Origin: Arthrobacter sp. TPD3018
GTDB taxonomy: Bacteria; Pseudomonadota; Alphaproteobacteria; Sphingomonadales; Sphingomonadaceae
Length of the DNA stretch: 64,000 nt
Assembly (NCBI GenBank): GCA_003075315.1
Contig: QDFQ01000002.1
Coordinates: 334,821-398,820 of the forward strand
Direction of reading: 5' to 3'
Under the pieces are notes generated by a model. The model worked only from the letters and a program-made list of their open reading frames with translations, was not told the DNA's origin and did no database searches. Below are positions 9,537-18,583 of the stretch, piece by piece; within the stretch, counting starts at the first letter, position 1; each line of letters begins with the position of its first letter. The position numbers and the translations under genes were made by a program.

Positions 9537-11066
9537 TCAGCTCAGTTTCGGCGCCTGACAATGGCGCGCGATAAACGCCTCGTGCGTCGGCAGGCCGGCG
9601 GCGACATCGGCGACCACCTCTTCGACGTCCTTCAGGAAAGCGGTGGTTTGTTCGGCGGGAATCATGTCGACCATCGGATCGTGATGCGCCTGCACCCCCT
9701 GCCCCAGCAGCACCTGCACCCAGCTTTCTTCGCGGAACAGTTCGGCCTTGGCATGCATGAAGAACCGGCCCGAGGAGCGGAACAGCTCCAACCGTTCGGT
9801 CAGGCTGTCGGGAACGGCCATGTGCTTCAGATAGCGCCAGAACTCCGTGTCCTCGCGGCTCGTCACCTTGTAATGCGCGATGATGAAGTCGCGCACGTCG
9901 CGATATTCAAAGTCGGTCTGGCGATTGTATTCGTCGGTGTCGGCGGCGTTGAAGCCACGCCCCGGGAACAGTGCGATCAGCCGCAGGATGCCGGTCTGGA
10001 TCAAATGGATGCTGGTCGATTCGAGCGGCTCGAGAAAGCCGCCGGCCAGGCCCAGCGCGACGACGTTCTTCTCCCACGCGCGGTGGCGCTTGCCGGGGCG
10101 GAAGCGGACGGGGCGTGGATCACCAAGCGCGGGCGTGTCGAGATGCCCGAGCAGCGTCGCCGCGGCTGCCTCGTCCGACACGAAGCGGCTGGCATAGACG
10201 TGGCCGTTGCCGGTGCGATGCTGCAACGGGATGCGCCATTGCCAGCCCGCCCCGTGCGCGGTCGCCCGTGTGTACGGCGTCAGCGGCCCCGCCCCGCGCG
10301 CGCTGGGCACCGCAAGGGCACGGTCGCACAGCAGCCATTCGCTCCAGTCTTCATAGCCCACGCCCATCGCGTCGCCGATCAGCAGGCCGCGCATGCCCGA
10401 GCAGTCGATGAACAGGTCGCCATCCACCGTACGGCCATCGGCGAGCACGACATGGTCGAGGAAGCCGTCACTGCCGCGCCGGTTGGCCGCGACGATCCGT
10501 CCTTCGATCCGCTCCACGCCCGCGCCTTCCGCGCGGGTACGGAGGAAGCGCGCGAACAGTGAGGCATCGAAATGATAGGCGTAATCGATATCGGCGATCG
10601 GCGACTGCGGATTGCTGGGGTCGGGCATCGCGAAGCGGTTCATCCGCGCCGCAAGCGTGTTGAGCGCATAATGGTCGAGGTGCTTCGCCCGTCCGCCAGC
10701 GCGCTCCTTCAGCCAGAATTGATGGCAGTGCAGCCAGTACAGGTCCTGCCCGATTTTGCCGAAGCCGTGGATATAGCTGTCGCCTGGCGCACCCCAATTG
10801 CGGAATTCGATGCCGAGCTTGAACGTCGCCTGCGTCGCGCGGACCATCTCGAATTCGTCGATGCCGGCTAGGCCGTTGAAGGTCCGGATCGCCGGGATCG
10901 TCGCTTCGCCGACGCCGATCGTGCCGATCTCTTCCGATTCGATCAGACGGATCGTGTAGGCGCCGAGCAGCAGCCGCGATAGCAACGCTGCGGTCATCCA
11001 GCCGGCGGTGCCGCCGCCGACGATCGTGATCGTCTTGAGCGGGGGATTGGGATGGGCGTCGGTCAT
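9537..11066 (-). CDS. Flavin-dependent (tryptophan-type) halogenase 1
   Basis: PF04820-family FADH2-dependent halogenase, 509 aa. It shows the FAD-binding GGGTAGW motif near the N-terminus, Lys83 (in ATFKLGIEF, equivalent to the catalytic lysine of PrnA/RebH), the WQWRIP motif at 275-280 (the WxWxIP signature) and Glu346 in FLEPLESTSIH (equivalent of the catalytic glutamate). All residues needed for hypohalous-acid chemistry are therefore present. The substrate is unknown; the setting among a TonB receptor and glycosidases argues against a classical antibiotic pathway. It lies on the same strand as the receptor 212 bp downstream, separated from it by operator sites. An AGGA ribosome binding site precedes the ATG. 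Confidence 0.92.
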   Translation of the reverse strand: MTDAHPNPPLKTITIVGGGTAGWMTAALLSRLLLGAYTIRLIESEEIGTIGVGEATIPAIRTFNGLAGIDEFEMVRATQATFKLGIEFRNWGAPGDSYIHGFGKIGQDLYWLHCHQFWLKERAGGRAKHLDHYALNTLAARMNRFAMPDPSNPQSPIADIDYAYHFDASLFARFLRTRAEGAGVERIEGRIVAANRRGSDGFLDHVVLADGRTVDGDLFIDCSGMRGLLIGDAMGVGYEDWSEWLLCDRALAVPSARGAGPLTPYTRATAHGAGWQWRIPLQHRTGNGHVYASRFVSDEAAAATLLGHLDTPALGDPRPVRFRPGKRHRAWEKNVVALGLAGGFLEPLESTSIHLIQTGILRLIALFPGRGFNAADTDEYNRQTDFEYRDVRDFIIAHYKVTSREDTEFWRYLKHMAVPDSLTERLELFRSSGRFFMHAKAELFREESWVQVLLGQGVQAHHDPMVDMIPAEQTTAFLKDVEEVVADVAAGLPTHEAFIARHCQAPKLS

Positions 11067-11090
11067 GGCGTTGCGTCCTGATGCTTATCC

Positions 11091-11171
11091 GTCGCCCCAG
11101 CGCAGGCCGGGGCCTTTCTCCAAAGGGGTGGCCGGTCCGTCGCGGGAGATCCCAGCCTTCGCTGGAATGAC
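11091..11171. repeat. REP-like inverted repeat pair
   Basis: Two related elements in opposite orientation, 11091-11114 and 11147-11171, sit in the gap between halogenase 1 and the GH144-like gene. The right copy reads AGATCCCAGCCTTCGCTGG then AATGAC; the left copy is its imperfect reverse complement. A third copy is at 21003-21026. Extragenic palindromic elements of this form look like REP/BIME units and could form a stable stem-loop between the two genes. Confidence 0.6.
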
Positions 11172-11181
11172 GGCCTCAAGC

Positions 11182-12603
11182 TCACCCCAGCCATCCCCCG
11201 GTGAACCCCGCCCGCTGCAGGCCGCGGCGGATCGCGGGCGAGCGGCGCATCACGCGCCACACGCCCTCGTCGCGCGTGTTGGCGATCGCGCCGGCAATCG
11301 CACCTTGGTCGATGCCCAGGTAATCGCGCGCCACCCAGCCGCTCTTCGGGTCGACCGACCCCGTCTCCAGCTTCACGTCGGTATAGCGGAACGAGGGGTT
11401 GAAGCTGTCGAGGAAGCCGTATTGGCCGTACAGCTTCGGCCAGCGCTTCATCGCATTGGCGGCGGGCACGCCGATCTCGGGCGCGAAGGCGAGGCTACCG
11501 AGCGCCGCGGTCGGCGCGATCGTGCCGTCGTCGCGCTCGTCGGGCTGGCCGAGCGGGCCTCGGGCGGCATAGCCGAAGAACTCCGCGGTCCGCCCCTTGA
11601 ACGGCAACTGAAAATTGCCGGGGCCGTCGCAGGCGGTCAGGCCCCAGATGTCGCGCGAATAACCGTCCCAGCGCATCGGATTGGCGATGCAATAGGCCCG
11701 GTTGGCATAAGTCGCGCGGCGGCTGTTTTCGAAATAGTCCAGGCCCGCGGCCCGCATCGTCGCGTCGCGGATGCCGCGGAAGTCGATCCACATCTGGCTG
11801 TACTGATGGCCGAACAGCGGCGCGAAGGCGAGGTGCCGCGTGTCCCCCTGCCCGCGCCAGAAGGCGGGATAGGTCTGCGCCCAGGCGTCCCACGCCCCAT
11901 CCGCGAGCGACCTGCCGCGGCTGCCGAGGCCGACGACATAGACCATCATCCCCTCGTTATACCCGTCCCACGCGCGCTCGATGAAGCCCTTACCGGGATG
12001 CCAGCCCATCGACACGGTACCGCGCGCATTGGTGAACCACGGCCAGTCGGCCCGATCGGTGATCGTTTCGGACAGCCGGCGGATCTCTGCCTCGACCGGG
12101 TCGGCCCGATCGTACCAGGCACCGGCGAACAGGATGCCGAGGAACAGCAACGTAGTGTCGACGCTGGACAGCTCGGTGTCGCGATAGCGCTGCCCGGTTT
12201 CCATATCGAGGAAGTGGTAGAAGAAGCCCTTGTTCCCGGTCATGCCGGTCGGCGCATCGCCCTGCGGCGCGGTCGCGAAGAAGCGCAGCGTGGTCAGCGT
12301 CAGGTCGCGCGCCTCCTTACGCGTGATCCAGCCGCGCTCCACCCCGATCGGATAGGCGGTCAGTGCGAAGCCGACCGCGGCGATGCTGGCGAAGGACGGC
12401 GTCGGCCAGCGGTCGGGCACCAGCCCGTTCTTGCGATTGGCCAGGTCCCAGAAATAGCGGAAGGTGCGCTGTTCGAGGTCGCCGAACCATGCCGGCAGCG
12501 GGGTTGCGGCCGGGGCGGCCAGCGCATGGCGGGGCAGCGCACCCGCAGCGGCGGCAAGCGGCGCATGGCGCAGCAGCGCACGGCGATCGAGAGACAGGGT
12601 CAT
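11182..12603 (-). CDS. Exported glucoamylase-like protein (PF10091; GH144-type beta-1,2-glucanase candidate)
   Basis: A 473-aa exported (alpha/alpha)6-barrel glycosidase. The N-terminus carries a Tat-like motif (LDRRALLRH followed by an Ala-rich stretch). Family signatures include RTFRYFWDLANRKNGL, a glycine/aromatic-rich TGMTGNKGFFYHFLD, and GHQYSQMWIDFRGIRD, as in the PF10091 glycoamylase domain used by GH144 endo-beta-1,2-glucanases. GH144 enzymes cut beta-1,2-glucans to sophoro-oligosaccharides, which GH3 beta-glucosidases finish; a GH3 lies just beyond the lacI gene. The start overlaps the lacI stop by 4 bp (ATGA), so regulator and enzyme are coupled. Substrate assignment is inference from family and neighbours. 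Confidence 0.8.
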   Translation of the reverse strand: MTLSLDRRALLRHAPLAAAAGALPRHALAAPAATPLPAWFGDLEQRTFRYFWDLANRKNGLVPDRWPTPSFASIAAVGFALTAYPIGVERGWITRKEARDLTLTTLRFFATAPQGDAPTGMTGNKGFFYHFLDMETGQRYRDTELSSVDTTLLFLGILFAGAWYDRADPVEAEIRRLSETITDRADWPWFTNARGTVSMGWHPGKGFIERAWDGYNEGMMVYVVGLGSRGRSLADGAWDAWAQTYPAFWRGQGDTRHLAFAPLFGHQYSQMWIDFRGIRDATMRAAGLDYFENSRRATYANRAYCIANPMRWDGYSRDIWGLTACDGPGNFQLPFKGRTAEFFGYAARGPLGQPDERDDGTIAPTAALGSLAFAPEIGVPAANAMKRWPKLYGQYGFLDSFNPSFRYTDVKLETGSVDPKSGWVARDYLGIDQGAIAGAIANTRDEGVWRVMRRSPAIRRGLQRAGFTGGWLG

Positions 12604-13601
12604 GACGTTAGGGCTTCCGTGGTGGTGCGGATAACGAGATCGGTGGCGACGACCTGCGTGTCGGGGGTCAGCGTGCCGCCCTCCAGCGCGTCGATCAGCC
12701 GGGCGACGGCCCGCGCGCCCATTTCGGCGAGCGGCACACGCATGGTGGTGAGGCCGAGATACCGCGCGAGCGGAATGTCGTCGAAGCCGGTGACCGCGAC
12801 ATCGCCCGGCACAGACAGGCCCTGTTCGCGCAGCGCCGCGAGCACGCCCAGCGCCATCATGTCGTTGGCCGCGACGATGCCATCGAACGCGACGCCCCGC
12901 GCGCGCAGCATGGCGACCGCCGCAGCGCCCGAATCCTCGCGAAAATCGCCTTCGATCACCACCGGTTCGACGTCGGGCGCAAGGCGCGCCATCGCGGTGA
13001 GAAACCCCTCGCAGCGTTCGCGCGCGTCGATATTTCCCGCGGGGCCGCCGACATGAACCAGCCGCCGCCGCCCGGTCGCGGCGAGGTGCGCGACCATCGT
13101 GGCGATCCCTTCGGCATTGGCGATACGAAAGCCGGCGCGCCCTGCCCCGTCGAGCGAATTGACCAGCACCGCCGGCACACCGCCGGGCAGAGCCTCGCGC
13201 AGCCCCTCCGCATCCAGCTGCGGCGCCATGACGATCAGCCCGTCGACGCGCCCGCGCATCGACCGCATCGCCTGCGCGGCCAGTTCGGCATCGGCGTGCA
13301 TGTTGGACAGCAGCAGATGATAGCCGCGTGCACCGACCTCGCGATCCATGCCGCGCACGATTTCGGAAAAGAACTCGCCGTGCAGGTCGGGCAGCACCAC
13401 GCCGATCGCATGGCTGCGCGCCAGCGACAGGCTGCGCGCGCCAGCGTGCGGCACATAGCCCAGCGCCTTTGCCGCCGCGAGCACGCGGGCGCGCGTATCG
13501 GGATGGACGCTACTATGGCCATTCAGCGCACGTGAGACAGAAGCGACCGATACTTCAGCGACTTGCGCGACGTCGCGGATCGTGGCCGATGCCGACTTCA
13601 A
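12600..13601 (-). CDS. LacI-family transcriptional regulator 1
   Basis: Sugar-responsive repressor, about 333 aa. The N-terminal HTH (ATIRDVAQVAEVSVASVSRA) and hinge (YVPHAGARSLS) are followed by a periplasmic-binding-protein-like sensor domain ending around TTEALTS. The TTG at 13601 is chosen as start because it places the HTH at the N-terminus, as usual in LacI proteins, and is preceded by GGGGGAGGA 7-8 nt upstream; an ATG at 13643 would add 14 residues without a ribosome binding site. It is divergent from the GH3 gene with a GTAACCGGTTAC palindrome between them, and its stop overlaps the GH144-like start. It probably controls itself, GH144, GH3 and the Oar-like receptor. Confidence 0.92.
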   Translation of the reverse strand: MKSASATIRDVAQVAEVSVASVSRALNGHSSVHPDTRARVLAAAKALGYVPHAGARSLSLARSHAIGVVLPDLHGEFFSEIVRGMDREVGARGYHLLLSNMHADAELAAQAMRSMRGRVDGLIVMAPQLDAEGLREALPGGVPAVLVNSLDGAGRAGFRIANAEGIATMVAHLAATGRRRLVHVGGPAGNIDARERCEGFLTAMARLAPDVEPVVIEGDFREDSGAAAVAMLRARGVAFDGIVAANDMMALGVLAALREQGLSVPGDVAVTGFDDIPLARYLGLTTMRVPLAEMGARAVARLIDALEGGTLTPDTQVVATDLVIRTTTEALTS

Positions 13602-13686
13602 CCCTTGTCCTCCCCCTGTCGTCCGCTGGCCGCGAACGATCATCCGTGCGTGAACCGACACGTCTTGTACCGCACGCCCGGCCTGT

Positions 13687-13698
13687 GTAACCGGTTAC
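13687..13698. promoter_or_regulatory. LacI-type operator between lacI and GH3
   Basis: Perfect 12-bp palindrome GTAACCGGTTAC in the divergent intergenic region, 84 bp before the GH3 start. It is identical to the site at 9437-9448 in front of the receptor, which links the two promoters into one regulon. The flanking bases (CCTGT on the left, AGG on the right) add partial symmetry. Confidence 0.75.
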
Positions 13699-13781
13699 AG
13701 GCAACGGTCAACGCGAAAAGCCGGAAGCATCCGTGCAAGCGCGGACGCTGGACGATAGCAGATCAGGGGAGAGGCTGGAAC

Positions 13782-16058
13782 ATGACGGATCACACCATTT
13801 CGCGCCGCGCGGCGCTGCTCGGCGCGGGCGCGGTCGCCGCATGGGCTGCCAGCCCGGCGCGCGCGCTGCTGGCGCAGGCGGACGGCGTCGCACTGCCGCC
13901 GCGGGTCGAGGCGATCCTCGCCGCCATGACGCTAGAGGAAAAGGCGGGTCAGCTGCAGCTCAATGCCGCGGCGTGGAGCGGTGGCGTTGCCACCGGCCTC
14001 AACCCGCCGTCGAACGGCCCCAGCTTCGACGGCCAGGTCGCCGACGCGGTCGCGGGCAAGCTGACCGGCGTGTTCAACGGCAATGGCGCGGAAATGGCGC
14101 GGCGGATGCAAGCCGCGGTGATGCGCGATTCGCGCCTCAAGGTCCCGCTGATCTTCGCCGCCGACGTCATCCACGGCCATCGCACCATCTTCCCCGTGCC
14201 GGTCGCCGAAGCCGCCAGTTTCGATCCCGACCTTGCGATGCGCACCGCGCGCATGGCAGCGTTCGAGGCGGCGGCGGCCGGGATCGACTGGACCTTCTTC
14301 CCGATGGTCGACATCGCGCGCGACCAGCGCTGGGGCCGTACGATGGAGGGCGCGGGCGAAGACGTGCTGCTCGGCAATCTGTTCGCCGCCGCGCGCGTGA
14401 AGGGCTTCCAGGGCAAGAGCCTCGATGCGAACGATGCCGTCATGGCCTGCGTCAAGCATTTCGCCGCTTATGGTGCAGCGGAAAGCGGCCTCGACTATAA
14501 TATCGTCGACCTGTCCGAGCGGACGCTGCGCGAAGTCTATTTGCCGCCGTACAAGGCCGGCTTCGATGCCGGCGCGATGAGCGGCATGGCCTCATTCAAC
14601 GAGATCGACGGCATCCCCTCGACCGGCAACCCCTGGCTGATGAAACAGGTGCTGCGCGACGAGTGGAAGTTCCCCGGCATCATCGTGTCCGATTACACCG
14701 GCGACGAAGAGATGATCGCCGCTGGCTTCGCCAAGGACGGCAAGGACGCTGCGCGCATCGCCTTCCTGGCGGGCGTCGATATGAGCATGCAGTCGAACTA
14801 TTACGCACAATTCCTCCCCAGTCTGGTGCGTGAAGGCGCGGTGCCGCAAGAAGTGCTCGACCGCTCAGTACGGCGCGTGCTGGCGGTGAAGCAGATGCTC
14901 GGCCTGTTCGACGATCCCTTCCGCCGTATCGACCGCAAGCGCGAGGTGGCCCGGTCGCGGACCAAGGCGGCGATCGCCTTGTCGCGCGAGGCGGCGCAGA
15001 AATCGATGGTGCTGCTGAAGAACGATGGCGACCTGCTGCCGCTCGACACGGGCCGCAAAATCGCGCTGATCGGCCCCTTCGCCAGTGGTCAGCACGACCT
15101 CAACGGGCCGTGGGTCGTCTATGGCGACAACAAGCAGGCGATCGACCTTGCCACCGGCCTGCGCAATGCAGGTGCCGCTAACGTCACGGTCACGCAAGGC
15201 TCGAACGTCGAGGAACCGCTCGCCGGCGGCATCGACGCGGCGGTCGCGGCGGCGCAGGCGGCGGATGTCGTCGTGCTCGCGATCGGCGAGAGCGAGAATA
15301 TGTCGGGCGAGGCGCAGTCGCGCACCTCGATCACCGTACCCGCGCCGCAGATGGCGCTCGCCGAAGCTGTTGCGAAGACCGGCAAGCCGATCGTCGTGCT
15401 GCTGAAGAACGGCCGCGGCCTGGCGCTGGAAGGGGCGGTGAAGGACGCGCCCGCGATCCTCGTCACCTGGTTCCTCGGCTCGGAAACCGGCAATGCCATC
15501 GCCGACGTGCTGTTTGGCAAGGTCGGGCCGTCGGGCCGCCTGCCGCTGAGCTTCCCGTACGAAAGCGGGCAGGAGCCCTATTATTACGCGCACAAGGCGA
15601 CCGGTCGCCCCGCGCCCGCCGGCCCGCGCCAGCCGTATAAGGCGCAGTGGCGCACCGCGCCGAACGCTGCGCTCTACCCGTTCGGCCACGGCCTGACCTA
15701 TGGCGCGGTCAGCTACGACGCGCTCACCGTGCCCGCATCGCTGGCGTGGGACGGCAAGATCACCGTGTCCGCCACGGTGACCAACACCGGCAAGCGCGCG
15801 TGCGAGGAACTGGTGCAGCTCTACATCCACGACCGCGTCGCCAGCATCACCCGGCCGGTGCGCGAGATGAAGGCGTTCCGCAAGGTTGCGCTGAAGCCCG
15901 GCCAGAGCGAGACGGTGACGTTCACGCTGACCCGTGCGCAGCTGGAATTCCTGGGCAAGGATCTGCGCCCGACCGTGGAGCCGGGCACGTTCGACGTGTG
16001 GCTCGCGCCCTCAGCCCAGGCCGATGGCGTCCATGGGACGTTCGATCTGGTGCGCTAA
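13782..16058 (+). CDS. Glycoside hydrolase family 3 beta-glucosidase (BglX-like)
   Basis: Exported GH3 enzyme, 758 aa, with a Tat-type leader (ISRRAALLGAGAVAAW). The (beta/alpha)8 domain contains DVIHGHRTIFP, KHFAAYGA and the nucleophile Asp304 in IIVSDYTGDE. The alpha/beta sandwich domain and a C-terminal Fn3-like domain follow (VTNTGKRACEELVQLYI, ending FDVWLAPSAQ). The sequence resembles periplasmic BglX, which releases glucose from short beta-gluco-oligosaccharides. The ATG at 13782 is supported by GGGGAGAGG 8-16 nt upstream; a longer upstream frame has no leader. It is divergent from lacI with a shared operator and is probably induced with the GH144-like endoglucanase to degrade its products. 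Confidence 0.93.
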   Translation: MTDHTISRRAALLGAGAVAAWAASPARALLAQADGVALPPRVEAILAAMTLEEKAGQLQLNAAAWSGGVATGLNPPSNGPSFDGQVADAVAGKLTGVFNGNGAEMARRMQAAVMRDSRLKVPLIFAADVIHGHRTIFPVPVAEAASFDPDLAMRTARMAAFEAAAAGIDWTFFPMVDIARDQRWGRTMEGAGEDVLLGNLFAAARVKGFQGKSLDANDAVMACVKHFAAYGAAESGLDYNIVDLSERTLREVYLPPYKAGFDAGAMSGMASFNEIDGIPSTGNPWLMKQVLRDEWKFPGIIVSDYTGDEEMIAAGFAKDGKDAARIAFLAGVDMSMQSNYYAQFLPSLVREGAVPQEVLDRSVRRVLAVKQMLGLFDDPFRRIDRKREVARSRTKAAIALSREAAQKSMVLLKNDGDLLPLDTGRKIALIGPFASGQHDLNGPWVVYGDNKQAIDLATGLRNAGAANVTVTQGSNVEEPLAGGIDAAVAAAQAADVVVLAIGESENMSGEAQSRTSITVPAPQMALAEAVAKTGKPIVVLLKNGRGLALEGAVKDAPAILVTWFLGSETGNAIADVLFGKVGPSGRLPLSFPYESGQEPYYYAHKATGRPAPAGPRQPYKAQWRTAPNAALYPFGHGLTYGAVSYDALTVPASLAWDGKITVSATVTNTGKRACEELVQLYIHDRVASITRPVREMKAFRKVALKPGQSETVTFTLTRAQLEFLGKDLRPTVEPGTFDVWLAPSAQADGVHGTFDLVR

Positions 16059-16066
16059 GCCCGTCT

Positions 16067-16099
16067 ATCCGCCCCCGGCGATCACCGTCGGGGGCGGAT
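16067..16099. terminator. Hairpin between convergent GH3 and symporter genes
   Basis: A 14-bp inverted repeat with one G-T wobble (arms 16067-16080 and 16086-16099, 5-nt loop) lies just after the GH3 stop and includes the last codons of the convergent transporter. It has no T-tract, so it may be a bidirectional RNA-stabilising hairpin rather than a full intrinsic terminator. Confidence 0.45.
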
Positions 16100-17407
16100 C
16101 GGGTTAAACACCATCACCAACGCGGACAGTGCGAAGCAGCCCAACGGGATCAGCGCGATCGTCGTCCGCATCGTCGCCAGCACTTCGGGTGTCTGCGCGA
16201 CATTGGCGACATAGCCCGCCTGTCCGAAGGCCTGACCGATCACCACCGTCGCCAGGCCGATCGCAACCCGCTGCAACAGCGCGGCGAGGCCGAACAGCGT
16301 GCCCTCCACCCGCACGCCGGTGGTGCGCTGGCCATGGTCGACCGCATCGGGCAGCATCGCCCAGAAGGCGAAGTGCAGGCCGACGGTCGCCGCCTGCATC
16401 GCGATCAGGAACAGCTGTGCCGCGCCCGCTCGGGTGACATCGGCCAGCGCGAAGACGATCAGGCCGACGGCACACAGGCCGACCGCGACGAACCACAGCC
16501 GCCGCACGCCGATGCCGCGCGCCACCGCCATCCACGCCGGCACCGCCACCGCGCTCACCGCCATCATCGACGCCAGCGCCAGCTGCCCCGCGCCCTCGTC
16601 GCCGACCGCATATTTGAAGTAATAAAGCACCGATTTGTTGAGCACTGTGGTCGCGACGATCATCGCCATCATCGCCCCCGCCAGCGTCACGAACGCCCGG
16701 TTGCGCGCTGCCAGAAGCAGGGAGGTGCCGATCGAGGGCACCGGCCCTACCGGGCCGTCCTGCGCCGCGATCGCATCGCGGAACGTCCAGCCGACACCGA
16801 CCAGCACGAGGCTGGCGATCCCGGCGAACAGCCAGGCCGCGCCCAGGAAGGCGCGCGGCCCCTCCCCCACGTGCATCAGCGCGCCGCCCAGCGGCACCGT
16901 ACCGATCGCCACGACCACCGCGGCAAGCGTGCCTGCCAGCATGCGCAACCCCGCGACGAACGAGCGGTCGCGATCATCCCCGCTCACCCGCGCCGACATG
17001 GCGAGATAGGGGATGTTGACGCAGGCATAAGCGGTCCGGAACAGCAGATGGCCGACGACGACGAACACCGTCGCCGCCACGCCCGTCACCGGCGGCGGCG
17101 CATAGGCCGCGACGAAGGCGAGCCCCAACGGCACCGCGCCCCCGACCAGCGCCAGGCGATAGCGGCCGGGCGCGGCATGCCGATCGACCAGCGCGCCGAC
17201 CGCGAAGCTGACGATCCCGTCCCACACCGATGCGGCGAAATAGATCGCCGCCGCCGTCTCCACCCCGATGCCGAGCGCATCGGTATAATAGAACAGCAGG
17301 TAGAGCATGGCGCTCTGCCAATAAAGGTTGAAGGCGAAGTCGCCGGCCGCAAAGCCCGCAAGGCGCCATCGGCCGACGCGGCCCGGCTCACGCTGATCCT
17401 GCTCCAT
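16082..17407 (-). CDS. GPH-family (MelB-like) sugar:cation symporter
   Basis: Inner-membrane transporter of 441 aa with about 12 predicted helices. It shows features of the glycoside-pentoside-hexuronide family: WDGIVSFAVGALVDR (the DP/D-rich helix 2 loop), NIPYLAM (matching the NxPY segment of MelB) and GTLFGLAALLQR. It probably carries sugars freed by the neighbouring GH3 and GH144 enzymes across the inner membrane. The ATG at 17407 has a GGGGTGGGG stretch just upstream; a GTG two codons earlier is possible. It is convergent with GH3, and the esterase gene lies 42 bp upstream on the same strand, so the two are likely co-transcribed. Confidence 0.87.
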   Translation of the reverse strand: MEQDQREPGRVGRWRLAGFAAGDFAFNLYWQSAMLYLLFYYTDALGIGVETAAAIYFAASVWDGIVSFAVGALVDRHAAPGRYRLALVGGAVPLGLAFVAAYAPPPVTGVAATVFVVVGHLLFRTAYACVNIPYLAMSARVSGDDRDRSFVAGLRMLAGTLAAVVVAIGTVPLGGALMHVGEGPRAFLGAAWLFAGIASLVLVGVGWTFRDAIAAQDGPVGPVPSIGTSLLLAARNRAFVTLAGAMMAMIVATTVLNKSVLYYFKYAVGDEGAGQLALASMMAVSAVAVPAWMAVARGIGVRRLWFVAVGLCAVGLIVFALADVTRAGAAQLFLIAMQAATVGLHFAFWAMLPDAVDHGQRTTGVRVEGTLFGLAALLQRVAIGLATVVIGQAFGQAGYVANVAQTPEVLATMRTTIALIPLGCFALSALVMVFNPIRPRR

Positions 17408-17449
17408 CCCCACCCCATCGACTGCGCGCGCGGCGATGTCGAGAGGTCG

Positions 17450-18442
17450 TTACCCCAGCGTCCGGTCGAGCCAGCGCGCGAACAGCTGCGGCCACAGTCC
17501 GGCGGGCGCATTGTCGGGGCCGATGCCATAGCCGTGGCCGCCCTCTTCGAAGAAGTGCGCCTCCGCCTTCACCTTTGCGGCCTTCAGCGCGGTGAGGAAC
17601 AGCTCGCTATTCTGCCACGGCACGGCGCCGTCATCCATCGAATGCGCGAGGAACGTCGGCGGGGTCGTCGCGGTGACATGCTGGGCGGGTGAACGCCGGG
17701 CCACAAGCGCCGCATCCGGCTTCGACCCCAGCAGCAGTTGCGCGGACAGTGGGTGGGTGAGCGGCGGCGCGGCGGCGATCACCGGATAGAGCAGCCCACC
17801 GGCGTCCGGTCGCGCGCTGCCCCGGTCCGCGGCGTCGCGTGGGGCATAGACGCGCTCGTCATACCCCGTCAGCAGCGAGGCGGCGAGGTGCCCGCCCGCC
17901 GAAAAGCCCAGCACCGCCACCTTGGCGGGATCGACGTCATACCGCGCCGCCCGCGCCCGGATCAGCCGCATCGCGCGCTGCGCATCCTGCAACGGCACGT
18001 CGGCGCGCGGCGTCCAGCCCTCGCCGGGCAGGCGATAGGTCAGCACGAACACGGTATAGCCCAACCTGGCGAACACGTTCGCCACGCCGACGCCCTCGTT
18101 GCGGATCGACACGAAGCTGTAGGCGCCGCCCGGAATGACCAGCAGCGCCCGGCCGTTCGCCTTGGCAGGCTGGAAGACGTGCAGGTCGGGCATCGTCACG
18201 CCGGTGACGAAGGTGGGGCCCCGCCGCTCCAGATCCTTGCGCGCCACGAACGGACCGCCCGGCGGGGCGCCATCCCACAAGGGAATCCGCTCCGCCGCTT
18301 CCCAGGCCGGCGGCAGTTCGCCACCACCGGGCGGCGTGTGCAACGGCTCGCGCGCCGCGGATGCCGCGCCGGCCACCATCGCAGCCGCACCTGCGCCCAG
18401 CAGCAGCGCGCGCCGATCAATCCGTCCTGTGGCGTCGTCCAT
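17450..18442 (-). CDS. Exported alpha/beta-hydrolase, carbohydrate-esterase-like
   Basis: Secreted serine esterase of 330 aa with a Tat-type leader (DRRALLLGAGAAAM). The catalytic triad is visible: Ser181 in GFSAGGH, Asp270 or Asp271 in HSMDDGAVP, His303 in GGHGYG. LLVIPGGAYSF forms the oxyanion region (HGGG-like, here PGG). It resembles the xylan/feruloyl and acetyl esterases found beside GH genes and would remove ester groups from plant glycans. GGGAGGGG precedes the ATG at 18442. It lies directly upstream of the GPH symporter in the same orientation, consistent with one transport-and-deacylation unit. Confidence 0.85.
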   Translation of the reverse strand: MDDATGRIDRRALLLGAGAAAMVAGAASAAREPLHTPPGGGELPPAWEAAERIPLWDGAPPGGPFVARKDLERRGPTFVTGVTMPDLHVFQPAKANGRALLVIPGGAYSFVSIRNEGVGVANVFARLGYTVFVLTYRLPGEGWTPRADVPLQDAQRAMRLIRARAARYDVDPAKVAVLGFSAGGHLAASLLTGYDERVYAPRDAADRGSARPDAGGLLYPVIAAAPPLTHPLSAQLLLGSKPDAALVARRSPAQHVTATTPPTFLAHSMDDGAVPWQNSELFLTALKAAKVKAEAHFFEEGGHGYGIGPDNAPAGLWPQLFARWLDRTLG

Positions 18443-18583
18443 GCGGCCCCTCCCTCGTCACTCTGGTCCGGACGGATGCCATAGCGGAGTCCCGGTGCAT
18501 AGGCCGTCGCTGCCCGGGCCAAGGCGCCCGAATGCGACCAGTGGCGATTGCCTTGGTGCGCCGCGGGATTAAGAGGCGAGGCC

